NCBI GenBank assembly: GCA_907164885.2 | Contig: OU015500.1 | Coordinates: 47,773,146-47,837,145 of the forward strand | DNA: 64,000 nucleotides | Direction of reading: 5' to 3' | Source: Dolomedes plantarius | Lineage: Eukaryota; Arthropoda; Arachnida; Araneae; Dolomedidae | Part shown: piece after piece, positions 39,701 through 44,400 of the stretch | Layout: each line of letters starts with the position of its first letter | Numbering within the stretch: the stretch's first letter is position 1 | Translations under genes and position numbers: made by a program | The notes under the pieces: model-generated | What the model was told of the DNA's origin: nothing | The model's database searches: none | The model's input: only the letters and a program-made list of their open reading frames with translations

Positions 39701-41461
39701 TATTTTCTACTAACCAGGTATGTTCAGACTAATGAAGTAAAATGTGGTAAATTGTGTACTTTTTTCAGAAAATCTGTCTTTATGTATGAATGTAGTGCAA
39801 ATGTATTCATGTTAGTAAATTTTGAAAAACAATGAGACTTCATCGAGAATCCATCATCTGAAATAAATGTTTTCCCAATGTTCATGTACAGATGTCTAAA
39901 ATTTGGGTGTTTTATGAGGGAGACAAGGTTTAAATTGTCTCATACCCCCATAGTTGGTGTTTTCAAACTTTTTAGTATAAAAAATATATGCTAAATTTCA
40001 AACATATGGTATATTTTTGTCTTCATTTTTATCCTGGGAGTTTGTTCAGTGAGGAAATAAAATTGCATTGACACTTCTTTACATTTTTATGTCACTCGGA
40101 TAATTTGGGATCAGTTCAGATAAATTAGAAAGGTATCATCAAAACAAGATATTAATCGAAAAAAAAAGGTGGAATTACATAAAAAGTAACACACTTTGGA
40201 ATTTTTTTAAATTTCAAACCATGTTGTAACATGGCAGTTATGCAATTTTTATGATTTGCAATATTTACATAAATACATAAGGATTAGATGAATAAGTAAG
40301 AGATGAATGTTATGGAAATTTTGTTCTTAAATGGCATGATTACCAAATTACTAAACAAGTTTATCCCAAACACCATATTAAAGTTACTTTAGACTTCATG
40401 TAGAAATGGTAAAAGCATACTTTATCAAGTAATTTCAAGTAATAGGATATTTTTCAAGGCATTCACAACCAAAGACAGAATCTTGATACCAGGCAGAAGG
40501 AGAAACACAGCTCTGGCAATAAGTGGAATGTAATAGCAAAAAGGTAACAACATAAAAGAAAGTATATATTGCATCAACCAGAATCAATGCACAATAACAA
40601 AATAATACAAATATACAAAAATTAAACCTGTACCAAGGGGAAGAAATTTTCTAACCATTTATATGAATTTTAGCTATGATTTGTGGTTGAAATGCCTATG
40701 CTTTGTGTGCTTTAAATTTTTGAAGCATGGGAAGTCAATTGAGGCGTTCCCGTTGAAAAGCGGGTAAGTGCCAAAATTTCCATAAAGTATTTTTCCATTG
40801 ATTTTCCAAGGCTAATAGCATGGAAAGGAGGTAAGTGCCTAGATAGTTTGGTTTACTTCTGAGCTAGGCACTTACTCTCTTTTCCATGCCATTAGCCTTG
40901 GAACAAACCTTTGTATCAGTGAAGAAATACTTTTTGGAAATTTTGGCACTTATTCACTTTTCAACGGAAATGCCTCAATTGTTGGGCTCAGCCAGAAGTC
41001 CCCCGAGGGGCTTAGCCAGAATGAAGGACTGAGATTCCAAGGAGAAACCTTGGAATTTTTTCAATAACTATATGAAATTGAGCTAAAAGTCTATTAATTT
41101 GGGATAGAAATGTCTTTATTTTTAAGTTATTATGTGTATCATTCATGGGAATCTTAAAAAATCTTTAATTTATATATTTTATGTGCATAAAGAAAAATAA
41201 AATTTCTTTAATGTGTTTGGTATTGAATTAATACTTTTTAATTTGTTCTCTTTTTTTCGCGTTTTAATTTTACAGGCCACTCAAATTGCACACCTGATAA
41301 AAGACTATACTAATGTGATAGCGATAAAAAGAAAACCTGTTGAAGTTGCTCGTCGAAGACGGACCCAAGAACTACATGATGGAGCACCTCACAAAAACCA
41401 CCGCCCTGTGAGCATATTGTACAAGCCTCCGCCACCATTAGTCAATAATGAACCTGTATGA
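223..41461 (+). CDS. Unconventional MyTH4-FERM myosin, 3' part of gene (32 exons, class XXII-like)
   Basis: Actin-based motor protein; MyTH4-FERM tails bind microtubules and membrane or adhesion cargo and act in filopodia or stereocilia-like protrusions (family knowledge). Exons joined by GT-AG with matching phases give 1557 residues: motor end (1-95, with VRCIKPN and [10 protein letters not shown]), three IQ motifs (about 114-178), charged single helix (178-221), linker, proline/serine-rich region (298-397), MyTH4 (about 430-641), FERM (642-977), linker (978-1040), MyTH4 (about 1045-1235), FERM (about 1200-1500), basic and proline-rich C-terminus. Exons: 223-340, 3770-3925, 4011-4122, 6648-6754, 7775-7947, 8377-8400, 9475-9676, 10487-10786, 11673-11749, 12447-12741, 14796-15020, 15135-15269, 16975-17133, 17662-17732, 17924-18113, 19274-19371, 20868-20958, 21968-22088, 22888-23165, 24693-24826, 25175-25377, 26237-26368, 30537-30703, 31716-31874, 31963-32044, 34226-34341, 34429-34548, 35820-35887, 36732-36903, 39377-39460, 39598-39717, 41276-41461. 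No SH3 was seen, so class XXII is preferred over VII or XV; X is unlikely because there are no PH domains. The N-terminus is outside the window. Confidence 0.93.
341..1862 (+). other. Intron 1, left part: nothing recognised
   Basis: AT-rich intron between the first two visible exons. I saw no transposon ends or coding similarity up to the AT microsatellite. A less AT-rich patch near 1190-1430 has an open frame but no recognisable protein. Confidence 0.6.
1863..1935. repeat. (AT)n microsatellite
   Basis: About 73 bases of uninterrupted TA/AT dinucleotide. It abuts the left long terminal inverted repeat of a Tc3-like element, where the outermost 40 or so bases of the element should be. Confidence 0.97.
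1938..3441 (-). mobile_element. Decayed Tc3-like Tc1/mariner element with long TIRs
   Basis: Two long inverted repeats, 1938-2123 and 3218-3402 (about 185 bases, roughly 90% alike), flank a transposase remnant on the minus strand. The right end runs on to CCAACACTG at 3441 followed by TA, the usual Tc1/mariner target. The matching outer end on the left is missing and replaced by an AT microsatellite. The element lies in a myosin intron, opposite to the gene. Confidence 0.88.
2230..3101 (-). pseudogene. Tc3-like transposase pseudogene
   Basis: Starts at the ATG at 3101-3099 with [14 protein letters not shown] and an N-terminal helix-turn-helix of the Tc3 type; this frame stays open to 2808. 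Further toward 2230 the typical DDE-region signatures ([14 protein letters not shown], GRQNS, CPCK/SIHTS-like) appear in shifting frames with several stops. Clearly non-functional. Assignment to the Tc3-like branch is from recalled motif style. Confidence 0.85.
3451..3600. repeat. Two-copy direct repeat, 90-base period
   Basis: The segment starting CCCTTAATGACC at 3451 recurs in modified form at 3541 (CCCTTAATGGCC), both with TTCTAAAGAGGG about 40 bases later. A short TA run separates the copies. It lies just outside the Tc3-like element. Confidence 0.7.
3770..3925 (+). CDS. Myosin exon 2: motor converter and lever junction
   Basis: Residues 40-91, beginning [11 protein letters not shown] and ending WQIGKTK, the standard start of the lever-arm region. 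Acceptor cag at 3767-3769, donor gt at 3926; phase 0 at both ends. Confidence 0.95.
4011..4122 (+). CDS. Myosin exon 3: IFLR and IQ motif 1
   Basis: Residues 92-128 and one base of 129. [15 protein letters not shown] follows the conserved GKTK of the previous exon. IQ motif 1 is [14 protein letters not shown]. These motifs bind calmodulin or light chains in the lever arm. The previous intron is only 85 bases. Confidence 0.95.
4123..4912 (+). other. Intron 3, left part: nothing recognised
   Basis: AT-rich intron with no transposon end or coding similarity that I can identify before the 255-base triplication. Confidence 0.55.
4913..5677. repeat. 255-bp tandem triplication ending in a hAT terminus
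   Basis: Three head-to-tail copies, 4913-5167, 5168-5422 and 5423-5677, exactly 255 bases each and differing at only a few positions (for example GAAAAG versus GAAAGG). Each copy ends in CCTTTATGCAGGGC. That is the 8-base target site plus the first six bases of the hAT element that starts at 5672, so the triplication followed the insertion. Confidence 0.97.
5672..6342. mobile_element. Non-autonomous hAT element (671 bp)
   Basis: Inverted ends CAGGGCCGGATTT at the left and AAATCTGGCCCTG at the right. They are flanked by a perfect 8-base duplication CCTTTATG (5664-5671 and 6343-6350), diagnostic of hAT transposons. No transposase remnant was seen inside. It lies in a myosin intron. Confidence 0.93.
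6648..6754 (+). CDS. Myosin exon 4: IQ motif 2 and start of IQ 3
   Basis: Residues 129-164. IQ 2 is [18 protein letters not shown]; the exon ends RRASITIQ, the first half of IQ 3. Acceptor cag at 6645-6647, donor gt at 6755. Confidence 0.95.
6981..7703 (+). repeat. Dispersed repeat of the GACTAGCTG...TATATAGAGAGATGAT type
   Basis: Begins GACTAGCTGAATACCC near 6981 and ends TTTATATAGAGAGATGAT near 7703, with a TTCAGCGGTTTGG motif before the end. Animal genomes carry many short non-autonomous repeats with such ends, often linked to non-LTR or Penelope elements. No coding similarity was seen. Both boundaries and the class are uncertain. Confidence 0.5.
7775..7947 (+). CDS. Myosin exon 5: IQ 3 and charged single helix
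   Basis: Residues 165-221 and two bases of 222. It starts [11 protein letters not shown] (end of IQ 3), then a run dense in Glu, Arg, Lys and Gln (about residues 178-221). That pattern is expected for a single alpha helix or coiled coil extending the lever arm, as in myosins VII and X. Confidence 0.95.
8102..8166. repeat. (GT)n(AT)n microsatellite
   Basis: A GT run (8102-8120) passes directly into an AT run (to 8166), inside the intron before the micro-exon. Confidence 0.95.
8377..8400 (+). CDS. Predicted 24-nt micro-exon of the myosin
   Basis: Between ATCTAG (acceptor, 8371-8376) and GTGAGT (strong donor, 8401) lie 24 bases encoding RQLEEDG plus split codons at both ends (residues 222-230). 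Phase fits both neighbours. Because 24 is divisible by three, skipping also keeps frame (an ATG codon forms at the junction), so it could be an alternative cassette. The acceptor's pyrimidine tract is weak. Confidence 0.6.
8401..9474 (+). other. Intron 6: nothing recognised
   Basis: AT-rich sequence with no transposon termini, tandem repeat or coding similarity that I can identify. Confidence 0.55.
9475..9676 (+). CDS. Myosin exon 7: post-helix linker
   Basis: Residues 230-297. It continues the helical, acidic character ([16 protein letters not shown]) and contains [10 protein letters not shown], similar in style to the short conserved patch after the helix in class VII myosins. It ends in an acidic stretch, DAEDE. 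Confidence 0.93.
9677..10486 (+). other. Intron 7: nothing recognised
   Basis: AT-rich with several poly-T runs; no element ends or coding similarity seen. Confidence 0.55.
10487..10786 (+). CDS. Myosin exon 8: proline/serine-rich linker
   Basis: Residues 298-397, exactly 100 codons and markedly richer in G and C than its introns. Low-complexity Pro/Ser sequence with many SP pairs and the octapeptide SPSPLPPP twice (315-322 and 347-354). Probably disordered, with possible proline-directed phosphorylation and SH3 or WW binding (inference). It separates the lever arm from the first MyTH4. Confidence 0.92.
10787..11672 (+). other. Intron 8: nothing recognised
   Basis: AT-rich intron without identifiable repeats or genes. 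Confidence 0.55.
11673..11749 (+). CDS. Myosin exon 9: basic linker
   Basis: Residues 398-422 and two bases of 423: [20 protein letters not shown], then PERELR. Short connector with no known domain. Supported by splice sites (cttag before 11673, GGTACTG after) and phase. Confidence 0.85.
11750..12446 (+). other. Intron 9: nothing recognised
   Basis: AT-rich intron without identifiable repeats or genes. Confidence 0.55.
12447..12741 (+). CDS. Myosin exon 10: start of first MyTH4 domain
   Basis: Residues 423-521. A charged stretch, [11 protein letters not shown], leads into [13 protein letters not shown], the typical opening helix of MyTH4 domains. [17 protein letters not shown] is the following MyTH4 core segment. 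Ends at SIFK, phase 0. Confidence 0.94.
13028..13607. repeat. Composite inverted and direct repeat in intron 10
   Basis: A 19-base perfect inverted pair, ACTTACTGTTGCCACTCAT (13028-13046) and its complement (13090-13108), forms a hairpin. The same arm with its flank recurs directly at 13543-13577. The reverse complement of 13090-13153 is found around 13496-13561. This looks like a rearranged fold-back element; family unknown. Confidence 0.8.
13742..14324 (-). mobile_element. Internally deleted mariner-like element (DUF4817 type)
   Basis: Ends CAGGGTGTTTCAAAAAGAAT and its complement, about 28 bases of near-perfect TIR, flanked by TA (13740-13741, 14325-14326). Inside on the minus strand a single frame (14208 to 13864) joins an N-terminal helix-turn-helix ([18 protein letters not shown]) to a C-terminal piece with [11 protein letters not shown] and GHIEHL. 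This matches the two ends of such transposases with the catalytic middle missing. Confidence 0.88.
14796..15020 (+). CDS. Myosin exon 11: first MyTH4 core
   Basis: Residues 522-596, exactly 75 codons. [16 protein letters not shown] and [10 protein letters not shown] are the conserved MyTH4 signature (an RDE-Y/L-xQ-xxKQ-T-NP type motif and an RGW-like helix). Confidence 0.96.
15135..15269 (+). CDS. Myosin exon 12: end of first MyTH4
   Basis: Residues 597-641: [15 protein letters not shown] and [13 protein letters not shown], the last of which matches the R-xx-PPS-x-E closing motif of MyTH4 domains just before FERM. Confidence 0.95.
15270..16066 (+). other. Intron 12, left part: nothing recognised
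   Basis: AT-rich; no element ends or similarity seen before the pogo-like MITE. Confidence 0.55.
16067..16248. mobile_element. Pogo/Tigger-type MITE, copy 1
   Basis: Starts CAGTGGAATC after TA and ends GGAATCGAC before TA. Internal segments such as TTAATCGGACC recur in inverted form. A second copy sits at 35451-35597. TIR style and TA target suggest pogo/Tigger; no coding content. Confidence 0.75.
16312..16566 (+). pseudogene. Unidentified protein-like ORF fragment inside intron 12
   Basis: An open frame of about 80 codons ([17 protein letters not shown] onward, including [18 protein letters not shown]) has a normal protein composition, unlike the AT-rich intron around it. It starts just after a pogo-like MITE and runs into a T-rich stretch. 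I do not recognise the protein. It may be a captured exon, a gene fragment or part of a repeat. No good donor was seen, so it is not included in the myosin. Confidence 0.4.
16816..16845. repeat. (CA)n(TA)n microsatellite
   Basis: Short CA repeat passing into TA repeat within intron 12. Confidence 0.9.
16975..17133 (+). CDS. Myosin exon 13: FERM 1, F1 lobe
   Basis: Residues 642-694. [15 protein letters not shown] is the ubiquitin-like F1 start that follows MyTH4 directly in MyTH4-FERM supramodules; ends GWALYE. Acceptor cacag, donor gtact. Confidence 0.95.
17134..17661 (+). other. Intron 13: nothing recognised
   Basis: AT-rich, no repeats or genes identified. Confidence 0.55.
17662..17732 (+). 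CDS. Myosin exon 14: FERM 1, F1 continuation
   Basis: Residues 695-717 and two bases of 718: [20 protein letters not shown], then NWEL or NWEF depending on the join. Corresponds to the end of F1, where FERM myosins have an xYLxDxIxxWE pattern. Confidence 0.93.
17924..18113 (+). CDS. Myosin exon 15: FERM 1, F1/F2 boundary
   Basis: Residues 718-781. A Ser/Thr/Arg-rich insert ([17 protein letters not shown]) precedes [10 protein letters not shown], the conserved F1/F2 strand. [16 protein letters not shown] begins F2. Confidence 0.94.
18114..19273 (+). other. Intron 15: nothing recognised
   Basis: AT-rich, no repeats or genes identified. Confidence 0.55.
19274..19371 (+). CDS. Myosin exon 16: FERM 1, F2 lobe
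   Basis: Residues 782-813 and two bases of 814. [17 protein letters not shown] is the typical F2 helix (AxLAALQxQxxxGD in the family). Confidence 0.95.
19372..20867 (+). other. Intron 16: nothing recognised
   Basis: About 1.5 kb of AT-rich sequence without identifiable elements. An imperfect hairpin lies near 20600-20665 (ACATTTTAATGT-like arms), of unclear meaning. Confidence 0.5.
20868..20958 (+). CDS. Myosin exon 17: FERM 1, F2
   Basis: Residues 814-844: [16 protein letters not shown], then [15 protein letters not shown]. Short F2 segment. Acceptor gtag, donor gtaagg. Confidence 0.92.
21207..21742 (+). mobile_element. hAT element fragment with transposase C-terminus
   Basis: Ends CAGCGGGCAAATG and, at the right, CATGTGCCCACTG form inverted termini. 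GATATATGT flanks both sides (about 21195 and 21744), a possible 8-9 base target duplication. Inside, 21241-21447 on the + strand encodes [20 protein letters not shown] and [10 protein letters not shown], the hAT C-terminal dimerisation region. The rest of the transposase is deleted. Confidence 0.85.
21968..22088 (+). CDS. Myosin exon 18: FERM 1, F2 end and F3 start
   Basis: Residues 845-884 and one base of 885: [20 protein letters not shown], then [21 protein letters not shown] is the start of the F3 (PH-like) lobe. Confidence 0.95.
22089..22887 (+). other. Intron 18: nothing recognised
   Basis: AT-rich; short alternating GTGC/GTAT dinucleotide runs near 22480-22520 only. Confidence 0.55.
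22888..23165 (+). CDS. Myosin exon 19: FERM 1, F3 lobe
   Basis: Residues 885-977. [15 protein letters not shown] and [11 protein letters not shown] frame a PH-like fold with its C-terminal helix; ends YELGWR. At 278 bases it is one of the longest tail exons. Confidence 0.95.
23261..23495. repeat. MITE-like inverted repeat pair
   Basis: TGTGCTCAGATGGTAAAATG and onward (23261-23293) is repeated inverted at 23463-23495 with two or three differences. No coding content; superfamily unknown. Confidence 0.75.
24012..24626 (-). mobile_element. Pogo/Jerky-like MITE (615 bp)
   Basis: Ends CCGTAAAATCTTGACTATA and its imperfect complement (GAGATTTTATGG at 24615-24626), flanked by TA (24010-24011, 24627-24628). 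Near 24330-24240, minus strand, it reads as a run of acidic residues, as at the C-terminus of pogo/Jerky-like transposases. The rest is lost. Class from TIR style, moderately sure. Confidence 0.78.
24693..24826 (+). CDS. Myosin exon 20: linker between the two MyTH4-FERM units
   Basis: Residues 978-1021 and two bases of 1022. It begins [16 protein letters not shown], ends GLFRSTLRR. No SH3 sequence is present here, where class VII and XV tails carry one. Confidence 0.93.
25175..25377 (+). CDS. Myosin exon 21: start of second MyTH4
   Basis: Residues 1022-1089. [20 protein letters not shown] precedes [15 protein letters not shown] and [17 protein letters not shown], matching the first MyTH4 helices (the FxxILxYxGD-like stretch). 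Confidence 0.94.
25378..26236 (+). other. Intron 21: nothing recognised
   Basis: AT-rich, no repeats or genes identified. Confidence 0.55.
26237..26368 (+). CDS. Myosin exon 22: second MyTH4 core
   Basis: Residues 1090-1133. [20 protein letters not shown] and [11 protein letters not shown] match the MyTH4 signature of an acidic residue, L/Y, then QL-KQ-T-HP. Confidence 0.96.
26910..27486. mobile_element. piggyBac-type MITE (577 bp), TTAA duplication
   Basis: TTAA (26906-26909 and 27487-27490) flanks ends CCCCCTAACAGTACAGTGG and CCACTGTACCATTAGAGGG, inverted with mismatches. A sub-terminal GGATCCGACCC / GGTCATATCCGACCC pair is also present. TTAA and the CCC start are the piggyBac hallmark. 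No transposase fragment recognised. Confidence 0.9.
27971..28557 (+). mobile_element. piggyBac-type MITE with short ORF fragment
   Basis: Ends CCCTT...AAGGG inside TTAA duplications (27967-27970, 28558-28561). Sub-terminal arms GGCTCATCGGTCTAGGAGAC and an inverted CAGTCTGTGAGACTGATGAG resemble each other. A small frame near 28288-28390 reads [20 protein letters not shown] and onward to an acidic end, possibly the N-terminus of the lost transposase. Confidence 0.88.
28562..29247. other. Intron 22 segment between two MITEs: nothing firm
   Basis: No element ends found. Two short peptides resembling reverse-transcriptase Asp-Asp boxes occur near 29087-29150 but lack support. Confidence 0.4.
29248..29849. 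mobile_element. Non-autonomous hAT element (602 bp)
   Basis: Ends CAGGGATTCCCAA and TTGGGAATCTCTG, flanked by an 8-base duplication with one difference (GTTTAGAC 29240-29247, GTTTAGTC 29850-29857). Sub-terminal sequences CATCGACCCC and GACCCCCAAGG are typical of this hAT MITE style. Open frames inside resemble nothing known. Confidence 0.88.
29858..30536 (+). other. Intron 22, right end: nothing recognised
   Basis: A less AT-rich patch at 30300-30500 may be an old repeat, but no ends were found. Confidence 0.45.
30537..30703 (+). CDS. Myosin exon 23: second MyTH4
   Basis: Residues 1134-1189. [20 protein letters not shown] is the conserved RxWxLLSLC-like helix; [13 protein letters not shown] follows, the typical YLxxHL element. 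The intron before it (4.2 kb) holds three MITEs. Confidence 0.96.
30704..31715 (+). other. Intron 23: nothing recognised
   Basis: AT-rich, no element ends seen. Confidence 0.55.
31716..31874 (+). CDS. Myosin exon 24: MyTH4 end and FERM 2 F1 start
   Basis: Residues 1190-1242. [12 protein letters not shown] closes MyTH4. [17 protein letters not shown] starts the F1 lobe. The F1 follows MyTH4 without a gap, as in a MyTH4-FERM supramodule. Confidence 0.96.
31963..32044 (+). CDS. Myosin exon 25: FERM 2, F1
   Basis: Residues 1243-1269 and one base of 1270: [23 protein letters not shown]. An 88-base intron separates it from exon 24. Confidence 0.94.
32045..33664 (+). other. Intron 25: no gene recognised
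   Basis: About 1.6 kb of AT-rich sequence without identifiable element ends before the AT microsatellite. Confidence 0.55.
33665..33747. repeat. (AT)n microsatellite
   Basis: About 83 bases of pure AT dinucleotide in the intron before exon 26, among the longest in the window. Confidence 0.97.
34226..34341 (+). CDS. Myosin exon 26: FERM 2, F1/F2 boundary
   Basis: Residues 1270-1308. [19 protein letters not shown] followed by QHFFLFKK, the conserved F1/F2 strand. Donor GTAGG. Confidence 0.95.
34429..34548 (+). CDS. Myosin exon 27: FERM 2, F2
   Basis: Residues 1309-1348, exactly 40 codons. [20 protein letters not shown] is the typical F2 helix (family pattern LxYxQxVxxVxxxxFP); TEQEA continues into exon 28. 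Confidence 0.96.
34549..35297 (+). other. Intron 27, left part: nothing recognised
   Basis: AT-rich, no genes or element ends. Confidence 0.55.
35298..35440. repeat. AT-rich minisatellite
   Basis: A unit of about 60 bases containing GAAATATATAAATAAATAAT and TATATATTTATATATT is repeated more than twice, followed by a short CA run to 35450. Adjacent to the second pogo-like MITE. Confidence 0.85.
35451..35597. mobile_element. Pogo/Tigger-type MITE, copy 2
   Basis: Starts CAGTCGATTCCACTTAATCG and ends TTAACTGGAATCGACTTG, a near inverted copy of the start. It shares TTAATCGGACC, ACCAGCTGG-like and ACATGCC segments with the copy at 16067-16248, in similar order. No coding content. Confidence 0.78.
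35820..35887 (+). CDS. Myosin exon 28: FERM 2, F2
   Basis: Residues 1349-1370 and two bases of 1371: [20 protein letters not shown], then DYK. Matches the F2 motif LxALxxQxxxGD. Confidence 0.95.
36341..36575. mobile_element. Small piggyBac-type MITE
   Basis: CCCTTTGAGGGG at the left and CCCCTGAAAGGG at the right are inverted, with TTAA before (36337-36340) and TTAC after (36576-36579), one base off the usual TTAA. 235 bases, no coding content. Confidence 0.75.
36732..36903 (+). CDS. Myosin exon 29: FERM 2, F2 end and F3 start
   Basis: Residues 1371-1428. [44 protein letters not shown] opens the second F3 lobe. The acceptor follows a very long T tract ending in TTCTAG. Confidence 0.96.
36904..38394 (+). 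other. Intron 29, left part: nothing firm
   Basis: AT-rich. The segment 37560-37870 is less AT-rich and may be an old repeat, but no inverted ends or coding similarity were recognised. Confidence 0.45.
38395..39256 (-). mobile_element. Tigger/pogo element, internally deleted (862 bp)
   Basis: Ends CAGTCGAACCCTGTTATA and its complement (TATAACAGGGTTCAACTG), about 24 bases of TIR, flanked by TA (38393-38394, 39257-39258). On the minus strand 39060-38739 keeps the transposase C-terminus: [24 protein letters not shown] and an acidic stretch ending in FLVYTNSG. The DNA-binding and DDE regions are missing. Confidence 0.88.
39377..39460 (+). CDS. Myosin exon 30: FERM 2, F3
   Basis: Residues 1429-1456. 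[20 protein letters not shown] is the F3 beta-strand core; ends RSR. Exactly 28 codons. Confidence 0.95.
39598..39717 (+). CDS. Myosin exon 31: FERM 2, F3
   Basis: Residues 1457-1496. [19 protein letters not shown] and KYIFSTNQ are PH-like F3 strands. Exactly 40 codons, phase 0 on both sides. Confidence 0.95.
39718..40735 (+). other. Intron 31, left part: nothing recognised
   Basis: AT-rich, no genes or element ends before the palindromic MITE. Confidence 0.5.
40736..40981. repeat. Full-length palindromic (fold-back) MITE
   Basis: The left arm starting CAATTGAGGCGTTCC and the right arm ending ATGCCTCAATTG are complementary over about 110 bases each. Shared inner blocks include AAGTGCCAAAATTTCC and CCAAGGCTAAT. 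The whole 246-base unit could fold into one long hairpin. Superfamily not recognised; no clear target duplication. Confidence 0.85.
41276..41461 (+). CDS. Myosin last coding exon: F3 helix, basic/proline C-terminus
   Basis: Residues 1497-1557 and the TGA stop (41459-41461). [20 protein letters not shown] completes the F3 helix. [11 protein letters not shown] and YKPPPPL follow, ending NNEPV. The last three residues, EPV, fit a class III PDZ ligand (acidic-x-hydrophobic), a weak inference. Confidence 0.95.
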   Translation, partial: ATQIAHLIKDYTNVIAIKRKPVEVARRRRTQELHDGAPHKNHRPVSILYKPPPPLVNNEPV

Positions 41462-44400
41462 GTTGCGAAATAAAATTACCAATGAAGAAATATGGACAGG
41501 AGTGCCTTTGATTTGGAATCCCATGATCAAAGAAACACATTACCAGCTAGTTATGCTTGTCACATAAAAGAAAGGAAATGTCTGAGATTCATTTTAATGT
41601 GATTGTTTGTTTGCATTAATGACTGAGATATAATATATATAAATTAGATTGTTTTAATTAAAAATTGGACACATTTTTTGCTTTTGTAATTTTTTTTCAT
41701 GTCCTTTATATTTTTCAATTATTTAATCTTTTAATTTATTTGTACATTTTAGCCATAAATTTTCTTTTAATTTATATAAAATTTTTGCAATTGGTGCTGG
41801 TGCAATCAGTTTCTTAACCCTTTTTTTTTGTCTGTTAATTGACTTCGTGTTTAATTTCATTCATCAATCAAAATATACAATTAATTTCAGGAAAAGTCAA
41901 CAATATCTCATGCTATATCTGAATGGACGCTCTGTGTAATTAATCACATTAAGTTTGCTGTGTGCAGAAATTGCATCTGACTTGGTTGTCAATGGACATT
42001 TATTCTGCTCAAATGCCATGGTGTGTGTTATCAATGGCTCATCGTTAATGCCTGTGATGTTTAATAATTTTAGCTTTACCTTATCTTGTGTACAACAGTC
42101 ATCTGCCCAGTATTTTTCATCTGCTTTTGTCACATAGCTCCCCAGGGTGCTTTTGCAAAAAATATTAGTGTGTAATTAATCCATAGATTTCATGCAATGA
42201 TTTTTTTCACTTTTCAAAATTTATATAGTGAAATATTTTTTCCCACAGTATGTTTATTTCTTTGTTTTGTTCACATCTTTGGTACTCTTGTATGAAAGGA
42301 AAAATAATGATACTTAAACAAGTGTCTTCTAATTTAATCTACCATGTTGCTGTCCAATTATAATTTATTTTATAAATTTTCAGCAATTATTTTCTTAATT
42401 TTGATTTCAAATGAATATATCCTTGAAAAGTAAAATACATTAAACTAATATGATGAATAAAAGAACATAGAAGAATTTTGTTTATCTCAGATATAAAACG
42501 TAAAACTGTTTCCTTACACTTTTTTTTATTACTAAAAGTTTTATTTTCCTACTAAGTTTGGACATTATATCTCGGAATAATTTTTCTATTTCCATCCTAA
42601 ACAGAAATTTCTTTATAATCATGCACTGAAGGAATTAAGGCATTTTACATCTTTATTCCATCATGCTTAAGTTTTATTTCTTTATTCTGAAATTCAGCAT
42701 ACATTAAATTTTTTATTTTATTTTATTTTACTTATTATTACTTTTTTTTTTTGGGGGGGGGGGGCGTCAGAGATAAACCAAATTATTTTATGCTTCTTTT
42801 GATTATTTTTCAATAACAAAATATGATTATGATGAATTTCTAATACTTTATAGAAAAATTTAGAACCAGCTGAACTGTATACTTCTAAACACTACCACAT
42901 TGATTTGAATTCCATGTACAGAACTAGAAACTCATAAAAACTCAGTTGTGGTTGCTTTAAACTATTATCTCCTGCCATAATAGTTCCTGCTTTGACAACA
43001 TAATGTATGTTCCCAATATGACACTATCATGAAAAGTCATAATTTCAACTATCATAATCAATTAAATCACTTGTACAGGATGAATATTTAATATTTCAGA
43101 GCATTTTATGTCTATATGAGCCTGCTATTTTTCTTAGCTGTACTACCATTTTGTCATTTTGTAACAGTTAGCACTGACTTTTCAAATGCATTTCTATTTT
43201 GTTCCGTGACTGCTGTATTAATCTTAATTTTTTAAGGTTTTTTAGAATGTCTTTTTCTTTTATATAAAAAAAAAAAGAGATAGAATTCTTCCACTACTTC
43301 TCAGATGGAATTCCTTTTAAGTGAATATATTATAGAGGATTTACTTTTAGGTAAAAATAATTTTAGTACCTCACCTACTACAAAAATTGCAAATTTTTAA
43401 AGTACAAAACCAAAATGATATTGATTTAAAACATATTCCTTATCTATAGGTATACTCAATATAAGCACCATAATCCATAGCATTGAGACACAAAATTTCA
43501 ACATGTTCACATAGATCAGTTTTAAAATGCACAAATTTTGCTTTTAGCTATTCATAAACTACACAGTTTGAATTTAGTATTTAGTCCATCATTTGTATAT
43601 TTATTTTTGTTAAAAGTGTAGTTCTTTTTTAATGATTTAAGGTGTGTCTGTTGAATGGCACAAGTGAAAACAAACTCATATAAAAGCAAATGGAAAAATA
43701 ATTTTGTAAAGTTAAGGCATTTACTTGTTACCATTTAAACACTTAAAAGCAACTCAGTATTATAACCCCTCTGGAAATATACTAGTTTGAATAGTGTATC
43801 TGTTAATATACATAGACTGATGAAATTAGTAAATTGTATTATTAGAAATGTTGGAATGCAATAAATAAATTACGGTATATTAGCATGCATGATCATATTA
43901 TTTTAAACTTTTTAACACCTATCCATCACTTTAAAGAGACAAAGCAAATTTATCCTTTATGGAACTAGGATTTTTTAATGTCTTTTTATGTATTTGCTTT
44001 CTCTCTTTTGTTAGAGATGGCTTGTCATAGACCTTTAACCTAATTATGCTCACTGCTCTGAATTATTTTAAAATCAGTATTTGACAATTTAGTATGGAGT
44101 TTATTTGTGTCTAAAGCAATTTCATTATTTACATTGTTATTCTGTCAAAATAACAGATATATAAATTCACCCAATCTGAGTAATAAACACATTAAAACAT
44201 GCATCCCTTTCTTTTTCGTTTTGGTAATAGGGATGCATATGGAACCTCAGAATACTCATAAGTTAAAATTTCTTGTTGATTATGCATCTTTTAAGTAGTA
44301 CCAGGCGTTAATATGCTTTAAAGGTAATAACTTGTGACTGAAAATCTATTTCACTATTAATTTCCTTACGCTGATTCATTTTCTGGTTAGATGATTATTG

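Noticed and set aside
41897..42133. Overlapping open frames of 60-78 codons on both strands
   Set aside because: Overlap on both strands, no recognisable domain, no conserved start context; typical random frames in AT-rich DNA.
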